Part shown: positions 1 to 8,926 of the stretch, in pieces
Numbering within the stretch: the first letter of the stretch is position 1
How the letters are laid out: each line of letters begins with the position of its first letter
Assembly (NCBI GenBank): GCA_026996935.1
Contig: JALWJW010000175.1
Location: 1 to 17,245 of the forward strand
DNA from: Hyphomicrobiales bacterium
GTDB lineage: Bacteria > Pseudomonadota > Alphaproteobacteria > Rhizobiales > Aestuariivirgaceae
Direction: 5' to 3'
DNA: 17,245 nt
Made by a program: the position numbers and the translations under genes
Notes under the pieces: model-generated
What the model was told of the DNA's origin: nothing
The model's input: the letters and a program-made list of their open reading frames with translations, nothing else
Database searches by the model: none

Positions 1-1
1 T

Positions 2-2530
2 GTCATCGCGGCAACATCAATGGCATTGGCCTCATGGCGGCTGGAGGTCAATACAGATCCTGGAAAAATGATTTCCAACGAACTTCCGTTTCGCAAAGCC
101 TTTGTTGATTTCACTCGCGCCTTTCCCACCATTGATAATAATTTTATTGTTGTGGTTGAATCGAAAAATGGTGATGCAGCGCGAGAATCCAGCCGTGCTC
201 TGGTTGAATCATTTCAAGCTTACCCAGAATTATTCAGCGATGTTTATGCCCCAGGACTGGGATCTTTCTTTGATAAATATGGCATTTTGTATCTGCCTGA
301 ATCAGATATTGCAGGTATTGTCAGCAAGGTTAAACAGAGCGGGCCCATTCTTGACACCTTAGTTAAATCACCAAATTTTGTCGGCTTTGCTCAGGTGCTC
401 GAACAAATGCTACCCGCCATTAAAGCAGGTCGCGCGCCAGATTCAATCAGTGGCTTTTTAAAGCAAGCAAAAATGACCGTCACAGCCGGCATCAACGGAA
501 AATCACGACCGCTTGACTGGCCTGCCATTGTTACGGGTAAGAAACAAGAAACACCAAAAAGATGGTATATATCTGTCAAACCTGTTTTAGACTTTTCACA
601 AATTGATCCCTCCAGTGCAGCTTTAAGCCAAGCCCATCAGATTATTTCTGACCCGGAAGTGACACGATCGGGTCTGGTCAAAATCTCTTTAACAGGAGAA
701 GCTGCTCTTAATGGTGAGGAGTTTGAATCTGTCACAAAGGGGGCTGTTCGTGCTGGCATCGTGTCGTTTGTTTTGGTTGTTCTGGTAATTTGGCTTGGTA
801 TGCCTGTCACTCGATTGATTGTACCGGCTGTTTCCTTACTGGTGTTTGGCTTTATGGCCAACATAGGTTTTGCCACTATAGCGGTTGGCTCACTCAATAT
901 GATCTCTGTGGCCTTTGCGGTTCTGTTTATTGGCCTTGGTATCGATTATGCCGTGCATACGGTTTTGCGCTACTGGGAAGAACGTATTCGGGGCCGCGAA
1001 ACAATAGCAGCGATTGCAGCAGGCGCGCATCATTCTGGCCCTGCCCTTGCGCTGTGTACGCTGACCACTGCTTTGGCTTTTCTTGCTTTTATCCCCAGTG
1101 ATTTTGTTGGTATGGCGCAATTGGGGATTATTGCAGCAGGCGGCATTGTCATTTCTTTCCTTGCCTCAATGACCCTTATTCCTGCGGTACTGGCCAAACT
1201 CAATATCTCCCCGAAACAAAAGCATTTAAAGCCGGTTGCAACTTTACCAAAACCTGTGTGGCAACATCTTCGTCTTGGTACCACGGTATTTACCATCATG
1301 GTGGCTATTGCTGCGATTGTGTTGTTACCTGATGTGCGTTTTGATGGTGACCCGGTTAATCTGAAAGATCCCAAATCAAGCTCGGTTATTGCTTTTAAAG
1401 AAATCCTCAAGCAGGAACCGGGCGAAGCTTATGCGGCGCAAGTAATCGTGCCAAGCGCGCAAGACGCTGAACAATTGGCGGTTAAACTGGCCCAACTGCC
1501 AAGTGTGAAGCAAGTGCGCTGGCTTGATACATTCTTACCAGCCCGACAAAAATCCAAGCTTGCAATGCTCTCATCTCTGGCAACGATTGTGCCGGCCAAG
1601 CCCCCGATGGCAACGCCATTAACGCCGCGGCAACGTCGCACCGCATTGGCCCGTGTTAAAGAACTACTGCTGGCAATTGAAACATCGCCAAAAGCATCGG
1701 CGCGCCTTAAAAAAGAAGCTTCAAATTTACGGCGTGCTTTTGTGGTTTTGGACATTCCAAAACCTGCCAGCGACAAACGCCTTGCAATGATTGAACGTGA
1801 TATGTTCCTGCAATTTCCCGGCCTGCTTTCAATTCTGGGTCAAATGGCAATTACCGAACCTTTGGATGTTCAAACCATCGACCGTGATATTGCCAAACGA
1901 TATGTAACCGGCGATGGCCGATGGCGGCTGGAAATTGTACCGGCAAAAGACATGAGCAATCAGATGGCACTTGCCTCATTTGTTAATGATGTGAAAACAC
2001 TGGCCCCAAATGTGACGGGTACTCCGGTTGAAATAATCGGTGCGGCTGATGTGGTTTCCAACGCTATGCGCCTTGCCACCATGGTGGCTTTCGGGCTTGT
2101 TCTTATTATTCTGCTGCCCGTTCTTCGCGCTATTGTTCCCATTACACTGGTTTTAGCCCCGCTTGTTTTATCAACGCTTTTATTGCTGGCTTATACGGTC
2201 ATTTTCAAATCACCATTCAACTTTGCCAATGTGATCGTGTTGCCATTATTGCTTGGCCTTGGGGTTGATTCTGCTATTCATTACGTTATGAGAGCGCGCG
2301 AAGACGGGGCAAAACGACAGGTGATTGATACAACCACACCGCGCGCAGTGCTCATTTCAGCGCTGACAACAATCGGATCATTTGGCACATTGTGGCTTTC
2401 CCCCCATAAAGGTACCGCTTCAATGGGCGAGCTTCTTACAATTGCCATACTTATAACATTAGTCAGCACGTTGATTGTTTTACCACAGTTTATTGCCTGG
2501 ACGATCGGGCGGCATCATAAAAAGCCGTAG
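2..2530 (+). CDS. hpnN: Hopanoid transporter HpnN, RND/MMPL family (5' end outside window)
   Basis: HpnN is an inner-membrane RND-type transporter that moves hopanoids towards the outer membrane. The reading frame is open from the first bases of the window, so the start codon lies upstream. The first Met, at position 20, is internal, because the codons before it (V-I-A-A-T-S) look like the end of the first membrane helix. About 840 residues remain, against roughly 860-880 for the family. Counting from that Met, the two-fold RND architecture is clear. A periplasmic loop is followed by a helix bundle with GLGIDYAVH at about 305-313. A second periplasmic domain is followed by a second bundle with GLGVDSAIHYVMR at about 746-758. 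The paired Asp-containing motifs are typical of MMPL/HpnN proteins. The gene ends 113 nt before hpnH on the same strand. Family assignment is strong; that it exports hopanoids here rests on the family and the cluster. Confidence 0.93.
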   Translation, partial: VIAATSMALASWRLEVNTDPGKMISNELPFRKAFVDFTRAFPTIDNNFIVVVESKNGDAARESSRALVESFQAYPELFSDVYAPGLGSFFDKYGILYLPESDIAGIVSKVKQSGPILDTLVKSPNFVGFAQVLEQMLPAIKAGRAPDSISGFLKQAKMTVTAGINGKSRPLDWPAIVTGKKQETPKRWYISVKPVLDFSQIDPSSAALSQAHQIISDPEVTRSGLVKISLTGEAALNGEEFESVTKGAVRAGIVSFVLVVLVIWLGMPVTRLIVPAVSLLVFGFMANIGFATIAVGSLNMISVAFAVLFIGLGIDYAVHTVLRYWEERIRGRETIAAIAAGAHHSGPALALCTLTTALAFLAFIPSDFVGMAQLGIIAAGGIVISFLASMTLIPAVLAKLNISPKQKHLKPVATLPKPVWQHLRLGTTVFTIMVAIAAIVLLPDVRFDGDPVNLKDPKSSSVIAFKEILKQEPGEAYAAQVIVPSAQDAEQLAVKLAQLPSVKQVRWLDTFLPARQKSKLAMLSSLATIVPAKPPMATPLTPRQRRTALARVKELLLAIETSPKASARLKKEASNLRRAFVVLDIPKPASDKRLAMIERDMFLQFPGLLSILGQMAITEPLDVQTIDRDIAKRYVTGDGRWRLEIVPAKDMSNQMALASFVNDVKTLAPNVTGTPVEIIGAADVVSNAMRLATMVAFGLVLIILLPVLRAIVPITLVLAPLVLSTLLLLAYTVIFKSPFNFANVIVLPLLLGLGVDSAIHYVMRAREDGAKRQVIDTTTPRAVLISALTTIGSFGTLWLSPHKGTASMGELLTIAILITLVSTLIVLPQFIAWTIGRHHKKP

Positions 2531-2643
2531 GACAAACCGATCACAAAATAACCGATGATAAAGCTTACTATTGACGATGGGACGGTGAAAGCCTAATCCT
2601 GACTAAATTACTTTATCCTTTACTTTGTTGAGCTGGAAACAAA

Positions 2644-3774
2644 ATGGCAGTCCCTTTAATCCAACAAATTCGTGTTGGCGCTTATATAATGAAGCAAAAA
2701 ATTACTGGCGTTAAACGCTATCCCCTTGTGTTGATGCTTGAACCGCTATTTAAGTGCAATCTGGCCTGCCCCGGGTGTGGTAAAATTGATTATCCAGATC
2801 CAATTCTGGCCAAGCGTCTATCGGTTAAAGATTGCCTTGATGGTGTTGATGAGTGCGGTGCGCCAATTGTTTCTATTCCAGGCGGTGAGCCTTTGATCCA
2901 CAAGGAAATGCCTGAAATTGTTAAAGGCATCGTGGCGCGTAAAAAGTTTGTATATCTTTGCACCAACGCCCTCTTGCTTCGCAAGCGCATGAAAGATTAC
3001 ACGCCCTCACCCTACCTGACTTTTTCTGTTCATCTTGATGGTTTGGAAGAAGAGCATGACCATGCTGTTGACCAGAAAGGCACCTTTAAAATTGCCGTTG
3101 ATGCAATTAAAATGGCAGTTGATAAAGGCTTTCGCGTTACGGTTAATGCCACCTTGTTTAACAATGCCAAGCCAGAGGTAATGGCTGAGTTTTTTGATTA
3201 TGTCATGACCTTAGGGGTTGAAAGCATTACCATTTCCCCCGGATATGCTTATGAGCGAGCCGATGGTCAGGAATACTTCCTGAAACGCACCCACACGAAA
3301 AACCTGTTCCGTGATGTCTTTCGTTTGGGCCGTGAAAAGGGCCGCAAATGGATGTTCAACCAATCAACTTTATTCCTCGACTTTTTAGCCGGCAATCAAC
3401 AATATGAATGTACACCCTGGGGCAACCCGACGCTGAACGTGTTTGGCTGGCAAAAACCATGTTATTTGATTGGTGAAGGCTATGCTAATTCCTTTAAAGA
3501 ACTGATGGAAACCACAGACTGGGATGCCTATGGCACGGGCAAATATGAAAAATGCGCCGACTGTATGGTCCATTGCGGGTTTGAACCAACAGCGGTTGCC
3601 GACACGGTGGCCCATCCGTTAAAAGCCCTGAAGGTGTTCTTAAAAGGGGTTGATACCGAAGGCCCAATGGCTCCTGAAATTGATCTTTCCAATCAGCGTC
3701 CTGCTGAATATATGTTTGAAAAAATTGTTGAAGAACAATCAACTAATGAAAGCGAACAGCGCAAAGCCAGCTAA
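2644..3774 (+). CDS. hpnH: Adenosylhopane synthase HpnH (radical SAM)
   Basis: HpnH is a radical S-adenosylmethionine enzyme that joins a 5'-deoxyadenosyl radical to hopene, giving adenosylhopane, the first step towards C35 extended hopanoids. At 376 residues it is near family length. The [4Fe-4S] motif CNLACPGC gives C38, C42 and C45 (CX3CX2C). The SAM-contacting GGEP motif is at 80-83. A C-terminal cysteine-rich region (C256, C273, C304, C307, C311, including KCADCMVHC) matches the usual HpnH tail. The ATG start is preceded by only a weak Shine-Dalgarno-like stretch (GAG around 2630). The gene follows hpnN by 113 nt and converges with the minus-strand run, 11 nt separating the two stop codons. 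Its usual partner hpnG is therefore on the opposite strand with an unrelated gene in between. Its transcription must be separate from shc and hpnG. Confidence 0.96.
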   Translation: MAVPLIQQIRVGAYIMKQKITGVKRYPLVLMLEPLFKCNLACPGCGKIDYPDPILAKRLSVKDCLDGVDECGAPIVSIPGGEPLIHKEMPEIVKGIVARKKFVYLCTNALLLRKRMKDYTPSPYLTFSVHLDGLEEEHDHAVDQKGTFKIAVDAIKMAVDKGFRVTVNATLFNNAKPEVMAEFFDYVMTLGVESITISPGYAYERADGQEYFLKRTHTKNLFRDVFRLGREKGRKWMFNQSTLFLDFLAGNQQYECTPWGNPTLNVFGWQKPCYLIGEGYANSFKELMETTDWDAYGTGKYEKCADCMVHCGFEPTAVADTVAHPLKALKVFLKGVDTEGPMAPEIDLSNQRPAEYMFEKIVEEQSTNESEQRKAS

Positions 3775-3785
3775 TTTCGGGAAAA

Positions 3786-4937
3786 TCAAGCGCTCTGACC
3801 AAATATTTTTGCCGTTTTTGTAACCGTAGAATATTTTGGCGTGGGCTTTTTCTTGCGCGATGGAGCTTCATAAGTGTTTATGATCTGTAAGTCTTCATAT
3901 GACAATGGAGTTTGTGAGGGTGCTGGTGTTGGTTGAGGGGAAATAGTTTGAGGTGTTACTGTTTGATATGAGGTTTGCCGACTTGATGTTTGATCTGAAA
4001 AGACTTTATTTTCATTAGACATTTGAGCAGCACGGTTACGCATAATTTGTTGAATTTCTGAACGCAGTTGTGCTTCTTCCTGAGTTATTGGTTGTTGAGG
4101 TTCTGGCTGATGGATTTGTTGATAGGATGCTGAAGAAGTTTTAGGCTCAGACTGTTTTTTTCCACCAAACAAGCCACCAACAACAAGAAACAAAGCCTTT
4201 TTAATTCGGTGAAGGGTGTAAAACATGGCCGCTAAAACAAATAACGGAAAAAACGTACCAATGCCGCCAAACAAAAATGAAAAAGCTTTAGTGATTATGC
4301 CGCGATCATCCTTTTCCTTTTGACGGCGCTCAGCTTTGATCTTTCTTTCTTGAGCAAAAACCCAGGTTTGATATTGGGCGGGTGTTTCGGTTGCCAGACG
4401 ACCACGTAATCCATAACGGTTTTTAATGTTTTGAGTAAACACACGGCTCTGAAACTGCATCTGGCTTTCATCAAAACGGCGAGGTTTAAAACCATTGATT
4501 CTTGCCAGGTGTTCAGCCCTGATCCGCCTAGCTAACTGGGTGGGTGTTTCTGTTGTAGCACGGCGGCTCATTCCATTGCGAAAGGGAACGAACGGTAGCT
4601 CTTTGATACCGGCCAGTTTCATAATTTCTGTTAACTTTTCATCACTTAATTTCAAATATTTGGTTTTGCTACCAATATAGCCAATCCATGATTTTTCTTT
4701 ATAATTATAACCAAGGTCAATATATGCCCCGCTTTCATGCTTAAGGGCAGGAATGTCTGGCAGGTCCATAGCATTAACAATACTGGGGGAGCTAGTGGCG
4801 CTTGAAACCGAATGAAAAGTTGCAGGTAACTTAAAAGACAAATTATGCGGAATACGAATTTTCTTTGCCGATGCGTTTTGCACAAAAAGTGTTATCAAAA
4901 GAACTGATAATAAACCTGGCCAAATTTTACGAACCAT
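3786..4937 (-). CDS. Unrecognised secreted/membrane protein with three 27-residue repeats
   Basis: I do not recognise a family. The frame is open back to a GTG at 4979, but I chose the ATG at 4937. It has GGAAGG 9 nt upstream and begins exactly at a signal peptide (MVRKIWPG, hydrophobic core, cleavage likely after NASA at residue 24). The protein is then 383 residues. Residues about 69-120 form a small domain ending in PFVPFRNG. Next come three imperfect repeats of exactly 27 residues, with E130/E157/E184, Q134/Q161/Q188 and I139/V166/V193 in register. A charged stretch (198-212) precedes a membrane helix (about 221-242) followed by HRIKK, suggesting a periplasmic N-part and cytoplasmic C-part. 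The tail is rich in Gln, Pro, Ser and Thr and ends in a basic segment. The DNA is AT-rich in places (14 G/C of 60 at 4621-4680). It lies 84 nt after hpnG. A role in hopanoids would be inference from position only. Confidence 0.8.
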   Translation of the reverse strand: MVRKIWPGLLSVLLITLFVQNASAKKIRIPHNLSFKLPATFHSVSSATSSPSIVNAMDLPDIPALKHESGAYIDLGYNYKEKSWIGYIGSKTKYLKLSDEKLTEIMKLAGIKELPFVPFRNGMSRRATTETPTQLARRIRAEHLARINGFKPRRFDESQMQFQSRVFTQNIKNRYGLRGRLATETPAQYQTWVFAQERKIKAERRQKEKDDRGIITKAFSFLFGGIGTFFPLFVLAAMFYTLHRIKKALFLVVGGLFGGKKQSEPKTSSASYQQIHQPEPQQPITQEEAQLRSEIQQIMRNRAAQMSNENKVFSDQTSSRQTSYQTVTPQTISPQPTPAPSQTPLSYEDLQIINTYEAPSRKKKPTPKYSTVTKTAKIFGQSA

Positions 4938-4946
4938 AACAATGAA

Positions 4947-4952
4947 CCTTCC
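4947..4952 (-). promoter_or_regulatory. Ribosome binding site deciding the start of the repeat protein
   Basis: On the minus strand GGAAGG, within GGGAAGG, lies 9 nt before the ATG at 4937. It sits inside the longer frame that begins with GTG at 4979. Together with the signal peptide that starts at this ATG, it argues for the shorter product. The assignment is by eye. Confidence 0.5.
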
Positions 4953-5021
4953 CACAACATTGAGATGGTATTCAAACACAAATTTATTGAATCCAGATCA
5001 AAGCCCGGGAACAAATTTTAT

Positions 5022-5738
5022 CTATTCTGGTAATTTAAAGTCTGGGAGAGCAAGCTGCGTTAACCCCGATAAATTGGTGCACGCTTCGCCATCATTTTTA
5101 GCCAGGTTTTTAAGCACCTTGATGCCAGGCCATTTTGTCATCAAGCCTTTAATGAGTTCAAAAACCGAGAGCTGACCATTTGGCTTTAAAACTTTATCAA
5201 AGGCAGGCGGAATGCTTTGGTCTGCGATATCACCCACCACGCGCACTGCGATGAAGGGTAGGCCATGGGCCTTGGCTAAAGCTGCCAGCACCCCTGATTC
5301 CATGTCAACGGCGCAGGCGCCTGTTTGCTCATGCAATTTTCGTTTCCCCTCCACAGTGGTAATCGGTTGATCAAAACTGACAAGAGGCGCGCAAGACACA
5401 AAATAGTCTTGTTCAATCACAGGCAGAATCGCATCACGCCAAGAGATATTTATCTCCGCGTTTGGATATAGTATCGGCTTTTCGCCTTGCGTTAGAATTT
5501 GATCCGGCAAGATGACTTTTCCGGCTTTAAAAGACGGATCAAGCCCACCACACACACCAAAACTAACGATCCCTTTTGCCCCCTGCTCAACCGCCTGTGC
5601 CATTACTTTTTCAGCCAGCGGGGCAGCGGGCCCTGCCACAAAAACCAGTGGCTTATTCACCGTTGCACTTTCCTTAATTGCCTTTAAAGCAATTTTGGCT
5701 TCGTAATCCATTCCGGTTATGAGGGCAATTTTTGACAC
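5022..5738 (-). CDS. hpnG: Adenosylhopane nucleoside phosphorylase HpnG
   Basis: HpnG belongs to the purine nucleoside phosphorylase/MTA-SAH nucleosidase fold. It removes adenine from adenosylhopane (the HpnH product), opening the way to ribosylhopane and bacteriohopanetetrol. At 238 residues the length is normal. Visible motifs are an N-terminal strand (KIALITGM), GVCGGLDP at 61-68, the substrate-ribose motif VDMES at 144-148 (M146, E147), and VRVVGD ending in D170 at the place of the catalytic Asp of this fold. The start is a GTG immediately after the TAA of shc, with no spacer, so translation is probably coupled. A G-rich stretch (GGGGG, 6 nt upstream) can serve as ribosome binding site. 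The next Met, at residue 10, would cut into the first strand, so GTG is preferred. Normally hpnG and hpnH are adjacent; here they are on opposite strands. Confidence 0.95.
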   Translation of the reverse strand: MSKIALITGMDYEAKIALKAIKESATVNKPLVFVAGPAAPLAEKVMAQAVEQGAKGIVSFGVCGGLDPSFKAGKVILPDQILTQGEKPILYPNAEINISWRDAILPVIEQDYFVSCAPLVSFDQPITTVEGKRKLHEQTGACAVDMESGVLAALAKAHGLPFIAVRVVGDIADQSIPPAFDKVLKPNGQLSVFELIKGLMTKWPGIKVLKNLAKNDGEACTNLSGLTQLALPDFKLPE

Positions 5739-7679
5739 TTACATCCCCCACTCCACCTGACGTGAGTTGCCGCGTTTCAGGCTGGCATAACGGCCCAGTG
5801 CCCAAGTTGGGAAGTAGGCCGAATAGCCGTGGTAACGCAGATAAAACACCCGAGGGAAGCCAACGGCGGTGTAGGCTTCTTCATCCCACTTTGCACCATC
5901 ACGGGGTTGTTCATTAAGGTATGCCACGCCTTTTTCAACTGTTTCAGCATCAACTTCACCAGCAGCCATCAGGCCAAGCACGGCCCAGGCTGTTTGTGAG
6001 GGAGTGGAGGTTTTTACGCTGTCTTTTTGATCTTCCCAATAGGTTGCGCCATCTTCGCCCCAGCCGCCATCTTCGCGTTGGCGTGATTTGAGCCAGGCAA
6101 CTGATTTTTGTATCCAAGGTTGTTTCATATCTACGCCAACCGCATTAAGGGCGCATAGGGCAGACCATGTACCGTAAACATAATTGGTGCCCCAGCGGCC
6201 AAACCAGGAGCCATCTTGTTCTTGCTCGGCTTTAAGAAATTCAATACCGCGTTTAATACAAGGCTCGTGTTGCTCGTATCCTATTTGCGCTAAAAACGAT
6301 AAACAGCGCGCCGCCACATCAACGGTTGGAGGGTCAAGCAATGCACCGTGATCGGCAAAAGGAATAGAATTTAAAAACTCGGCATCATTATCAATATCAA
6401 AAGCACCCCAGCCGCCATTGGCGGACTGCATGCCAATAATCCATTCGGCTGCGCGGTTGATATTTTCTTTATATTTATCCGCATCAACACGGTGCAGCAA
6501 CATGCCAACAACAGCAGTGTCGTCCACATCGGGGTAGTAATCATTTTTATATTGAAAGGCCCAACCACCCGGGCGCAAGTCTGGCGCGTTAATGGCCCAA
6601 TCGCCTTCAACCTCTAAAATCTGTTCGCTGGCGAGCCAGTCACATGCTTTGACCAGACGTTCATCACTACGCTCAACACCCGATTCAAGCAAAGCATGAG
6701 CGGCCAAAGATGTGTCCCAAATGGGTGAGACACACGGTTGGCAATAACGCGCGCGGCCTTTGCGTTTGTCACGGGTTTCCACAACCAATTTTCGCACCGC
6801 CCCAAGGGCAATGACATAATCAGGGTGCTCTTTATCATAACCAAGCACATGAAATGCCATTACCGTGTTGGCCATGGCTGGAAAAATTGCGCCCAACCCA
6901 TCAAAGCCGTTCAAGCGCGGATTTATAAATTCAATAGCGCGGCGCACGGCTTTTTTGCGGAATGGAAGACGCGGAAAAACATGGCGCTCAAGCGGTTGTA
7001 AAAGCTTATCGAGCGCAATAAAAAAATCACCCCACTTGCTGCCCGTCGGATTGACATTCCACTTTTTAATTTTATCGGTTGGGGTTTTAAATAATTCCTG
7101 ACAATCAACATTTCGTGGATTTGCTGCTTTGGGTCGTTTTGAGGCTAAAATCAGAAGCGGGCCAATGACGGTGCGAGACCAATAGGCAAATTTCCAGATA
7201 TTGACGGGAAACCAGCGCGGCATCAGCATCAATTCAACCGGCATTGCCGGCACACCGTGCCAGGGTACTTGCTCAAATAATGCCAACGCATAACGGGTAA
7301 AGACGTTGGATTTTTCTGCACCACCATAATTTAAAATGGCTTTTCGCGCCCGAACCATGTGATCGGCTTGAATATCATCACCGATAATTTTTAAGGCGTA
7401 ATAAGCTTTAACCGAGGCTGAAATATTAAATTCACCATCATGGAAAAGCGGCCAGCCATCATGCTCATCTGATTGAATTGAGCGCAAATATTCGCCCATT
7501 TCAGCTTCTATCTCAGGTTCCAGATCATTGATGAAATGATTGAGAAAAATATATTCAGCCGGAATGGTGGCATCGGCCTCAAGTTCAAAAACAATATGGC
7601 CGTCATCTTTTTGCAGATCAAATAAATGCTTTCCAGCCTCGCGCGCGTTTTGTTTTGCTAATTCAATTTGGTTCTTCAT
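5739..7679 (-). CDS. shc: Squalene-hopene cyclase
   Basis: This enzyme (also called HpnF) cyclises squalene to hopene and hopanol at the cytoplasmic membrane and is the defining step of the pathway. At 646 residues it is of usual size. The acid catalyst motif DVDD (DXDD) is at 384-387. Several QW-type repeats of the double alpha-barrel terpene cyclases are present: GGWAFQ at 371-376, GGWGAFD, QDGSWFGRWG and EDGGWGED further on. The N-terminal part has the typical PAEYIFLNHF segment. The ATG start overlaps the TGA of hpnE by 4 nt (ATGA), and the stop TAA abuts the GTG of hpnG, so hpnE, shc and hpnG are almost certainly one translationally coupled unit. No frameshift or missing motif was seen. 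Confidence 0.98.
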   Translation of the reverse strand: MKNQIELAKQNAREAGKHLFDLQKDDGHIVFELEADATIPAEYIFLNHFINDLEPEIEAEMGEYLRSIQSDEHDGWPLFHDGEFNISASVKAYYALKIIGDDIQADHMVRARKAILNYGGAEKSNVFTRYALALFEQVPWHGVPAMPVELMLMPRWFPVNIWKFAYWSRTVIGPLLILASKRPKAANPRNVDCQELFKTPTDKIKKWNVNPTGSKWGDFFIALDKLLQPLERHVFPRLPFRKKAVRRAIEFINPRLNGFDGLGAIFPAMANTVMAFHVLGYDKEHPDYVIALGAVRKLVVETRDKRKGRARYCQPCVSPIWDTSLAAHALLESGVERSDERLVKACDWLASEQILEVEGDWAINAPDLRPGGWAFQYKNDYYPDVDDTAVVGMLLHRVDADKYKENINRAAEWIIGMQSANGGWGAFDIDNDAEFLNSIPFADHGALLDPPTVDVAARCLSFLAQIGYEQHEPCIKRGIEFLKAEQEQDGSWFGRWGTNYVYGTWSALCALNAVGVDMKQPWIQKSVAWLKSRQREDGGWGEDGATYWEDQKDSVKTSTPSQTAWAVLGLMAAGEVDAETVEKGVAYLNEQPRDGAKWDEEAYTAVGFPRVFYLRYHGYSAYFPTWALGRYASLKRGNSRQVEWGM

Positions 7680-8923
7680 TTCATAATAGCCTTTGCTGCC
7701 TTTACGCCTGAGCGTATTGCACCTTCTATCGTTGCAGGCAGACCGGTGTCAGTCCAGTCCCCTGCCAGCATTAAATTGTTTATATGGGTTTTGGTTGGGG
7801 CGCGTTTTACCAATTGCTCAGGGGTGGCAATAAAGGTTGCGCGCTGTTCTTTGATTACTCGTGCGGGCGGAATGCTGGTGGCATCCAAGCCATAGGCTTT
7901 GGCCACTTCTGGCCAGGTGATTGCGGCAATTTCTTTGCTTGATTTATCGGCAAGCCCGTGGCCTGCGCTCACAGTGACCGAAATGATGTCGCCGCGCACA
8001 AACAGCCATTGCGAAACGCTTCCAACCAGACCAAGCATTGGTGTTTTGATTTTTGTCTCATCAAAACCGTCAACCTGAAAATGCACATTGACGATCGGGG
8101 CAAACTGGTCTGGTGCGATGATACCTTCAACCAGTGTTGACGCGATCCATGGCGGGGCGGCAAGTACGATTTTATCATCTGGGCCAAGAGGTTCGATGTT
8201 TTTGCCCGTCACAATGGCGGTTGCACTGTTATTGGCAACTTCGATTTTGCTTACCCGCTGACCAAAACGCACATCGGCTTTTCGATAAGATAGCCACTTT
8301 AAAGCCGGATCAATAAAGGTGTGTGACAAGCCTTGTTTGGCCACTAGTGGTTTTGAGTATTCGGCCCCCTTGGCAAGGGTTTCGCGTAGCACGGGCAGCA
8401 TCAAACGGGCCACGGCAATATCGGGTGCGGTGTTGAGAACGGCGACTGAAAAAGGTTCCCAAAAACGACGGTACATCTGGCCCTGTTCACCAAACAGGTT
8501 TCTGACCGAACGGTTGCCTGCGGTAAGAAGCTTCAACCCGGCCACATAATCCATCATCGAGGTGCCTGGTACGCGAGTGCGTTCGTAAAGCACCCATAAA
8601 GGCACAGGCCCACGGTTGAAATTGATCGTCCAATTATCATCGGTTTCAAGATCGGCAAAATCAAAACTGGCGTGATCTGGTCCACTTAACCGGGTGCTGG
8701 CATTGATGGTTTCGAGCATGTTGGTGACGCTATAATTGCCTGACAGCATCAAGTGATTACCATTGTCAATCGTGCGATCTAAATGGGCATCATGGAACGA
8801 ACGGGCGCGCCCGCCTGCCTGGTTGGCCTGCTCATAAATTATTAATTCATGGCCTTTTAATGCCAGCTCAACACCGGTAGAAAGCCCGGCTAATCCCGCC
8901 CCAATGATATGTACACGCGCCAA
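7676..8923 (-). CDS. hpnE: Hydroxysqualene dehydroxylase HpnE (FAD-dependent)
   Basis: HpnE is a flavoprotein of the amine oxidase/phytoene desaturase type. It reduces hydroxysqualene to squalene, the last step of the bacterial HpnC-HpnD-HpnE squalene route. The protein has 415 residues. The Rossmann dinucleotide motif GAGLAG is at 8-13, the acidic residue closing the second strand is E32, and the GGRARSF motif is at 38-44. The C-terminal FAD motif AGDW is at 387-390, with TDTGLPATIEGAI following. The start must be the TTG at 8923: an in-frame TAA (the stop of hpnD) lies one codon upstream, and the next Met would remove the FAD motif. A GGGG run about 9 nt upstream may be the ribosome site. 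It lies 3 nt after hpnD and overlaps shc by 4 nt. Confidence 0.95.
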   Translation of the reverse strand: MARVHIIGAGLAGLSTGVELALKGHELIIYEQANQAGGRARSFHDAHLDRTIDNGNHLMLSGNYSVTNMLETINASTRLSGPDHASFDFADLETDDNWTINFNRGPVPLWVLYERTRVPGTSMMDYVAGLKLLTAGNRSVRNLFGEQGQMYRRFWEPFSVAVLNTAPDIAVARLMLPVLRETLAKGAEYSKPLVAKQGLSHTFIDPALKWLSYRKADVRFGQRVSKIEVANNSATAIVTGKNIEPLGPDDKIVLAAPPWIASTLVEGIIAPDQFAPIVNVHFQVDGFDETKIKTPMLGLVGSVSQWLFVRGDIISVTVSAGHGLADKSSKEIAAITWPEVAKAYGLDATSIPPARVIKEQRATFIATPEQLVKRAPTKTHINNLMLAGDWTDTGLPATIEGAIRSGVKAAKAIMK

Positions 8924-8926
8924 GGG

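Noticed and set aside
2571..2597. TTGACG followed by CCTAAT as a promoter for hpnH
   Set aside because: Spacing is 15 nt and the -10 match is only 4 of 6. A separate hpnH promoter in this 113-nt gap is plausible, but this exact site is not supported.
3758..3794. Inverted repeat AGCGC/GCGCT spanning the convergent hpnH stop, as a possible bidirectional terminator
   Set aside because: Only a 5-bp stem with a loop of about 27 bases and no T run on either side; not a credible intrinsic terminator.
4938..4979. GTG start at 4979 for the repeat protein
   Set aside because: It would put 14 residues before a good signal peptide and place the GGAAGG ribosome site inside the gene.
6738..7101. Open frames on the plus strand opposite shc, and similar ones opposite hpnN, hpnE, dxs and cimA
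   Set aside because: All lie wholly inside strongly supported genes on the other strand or in another frame, have no recognisable domains and no ribosome sites.
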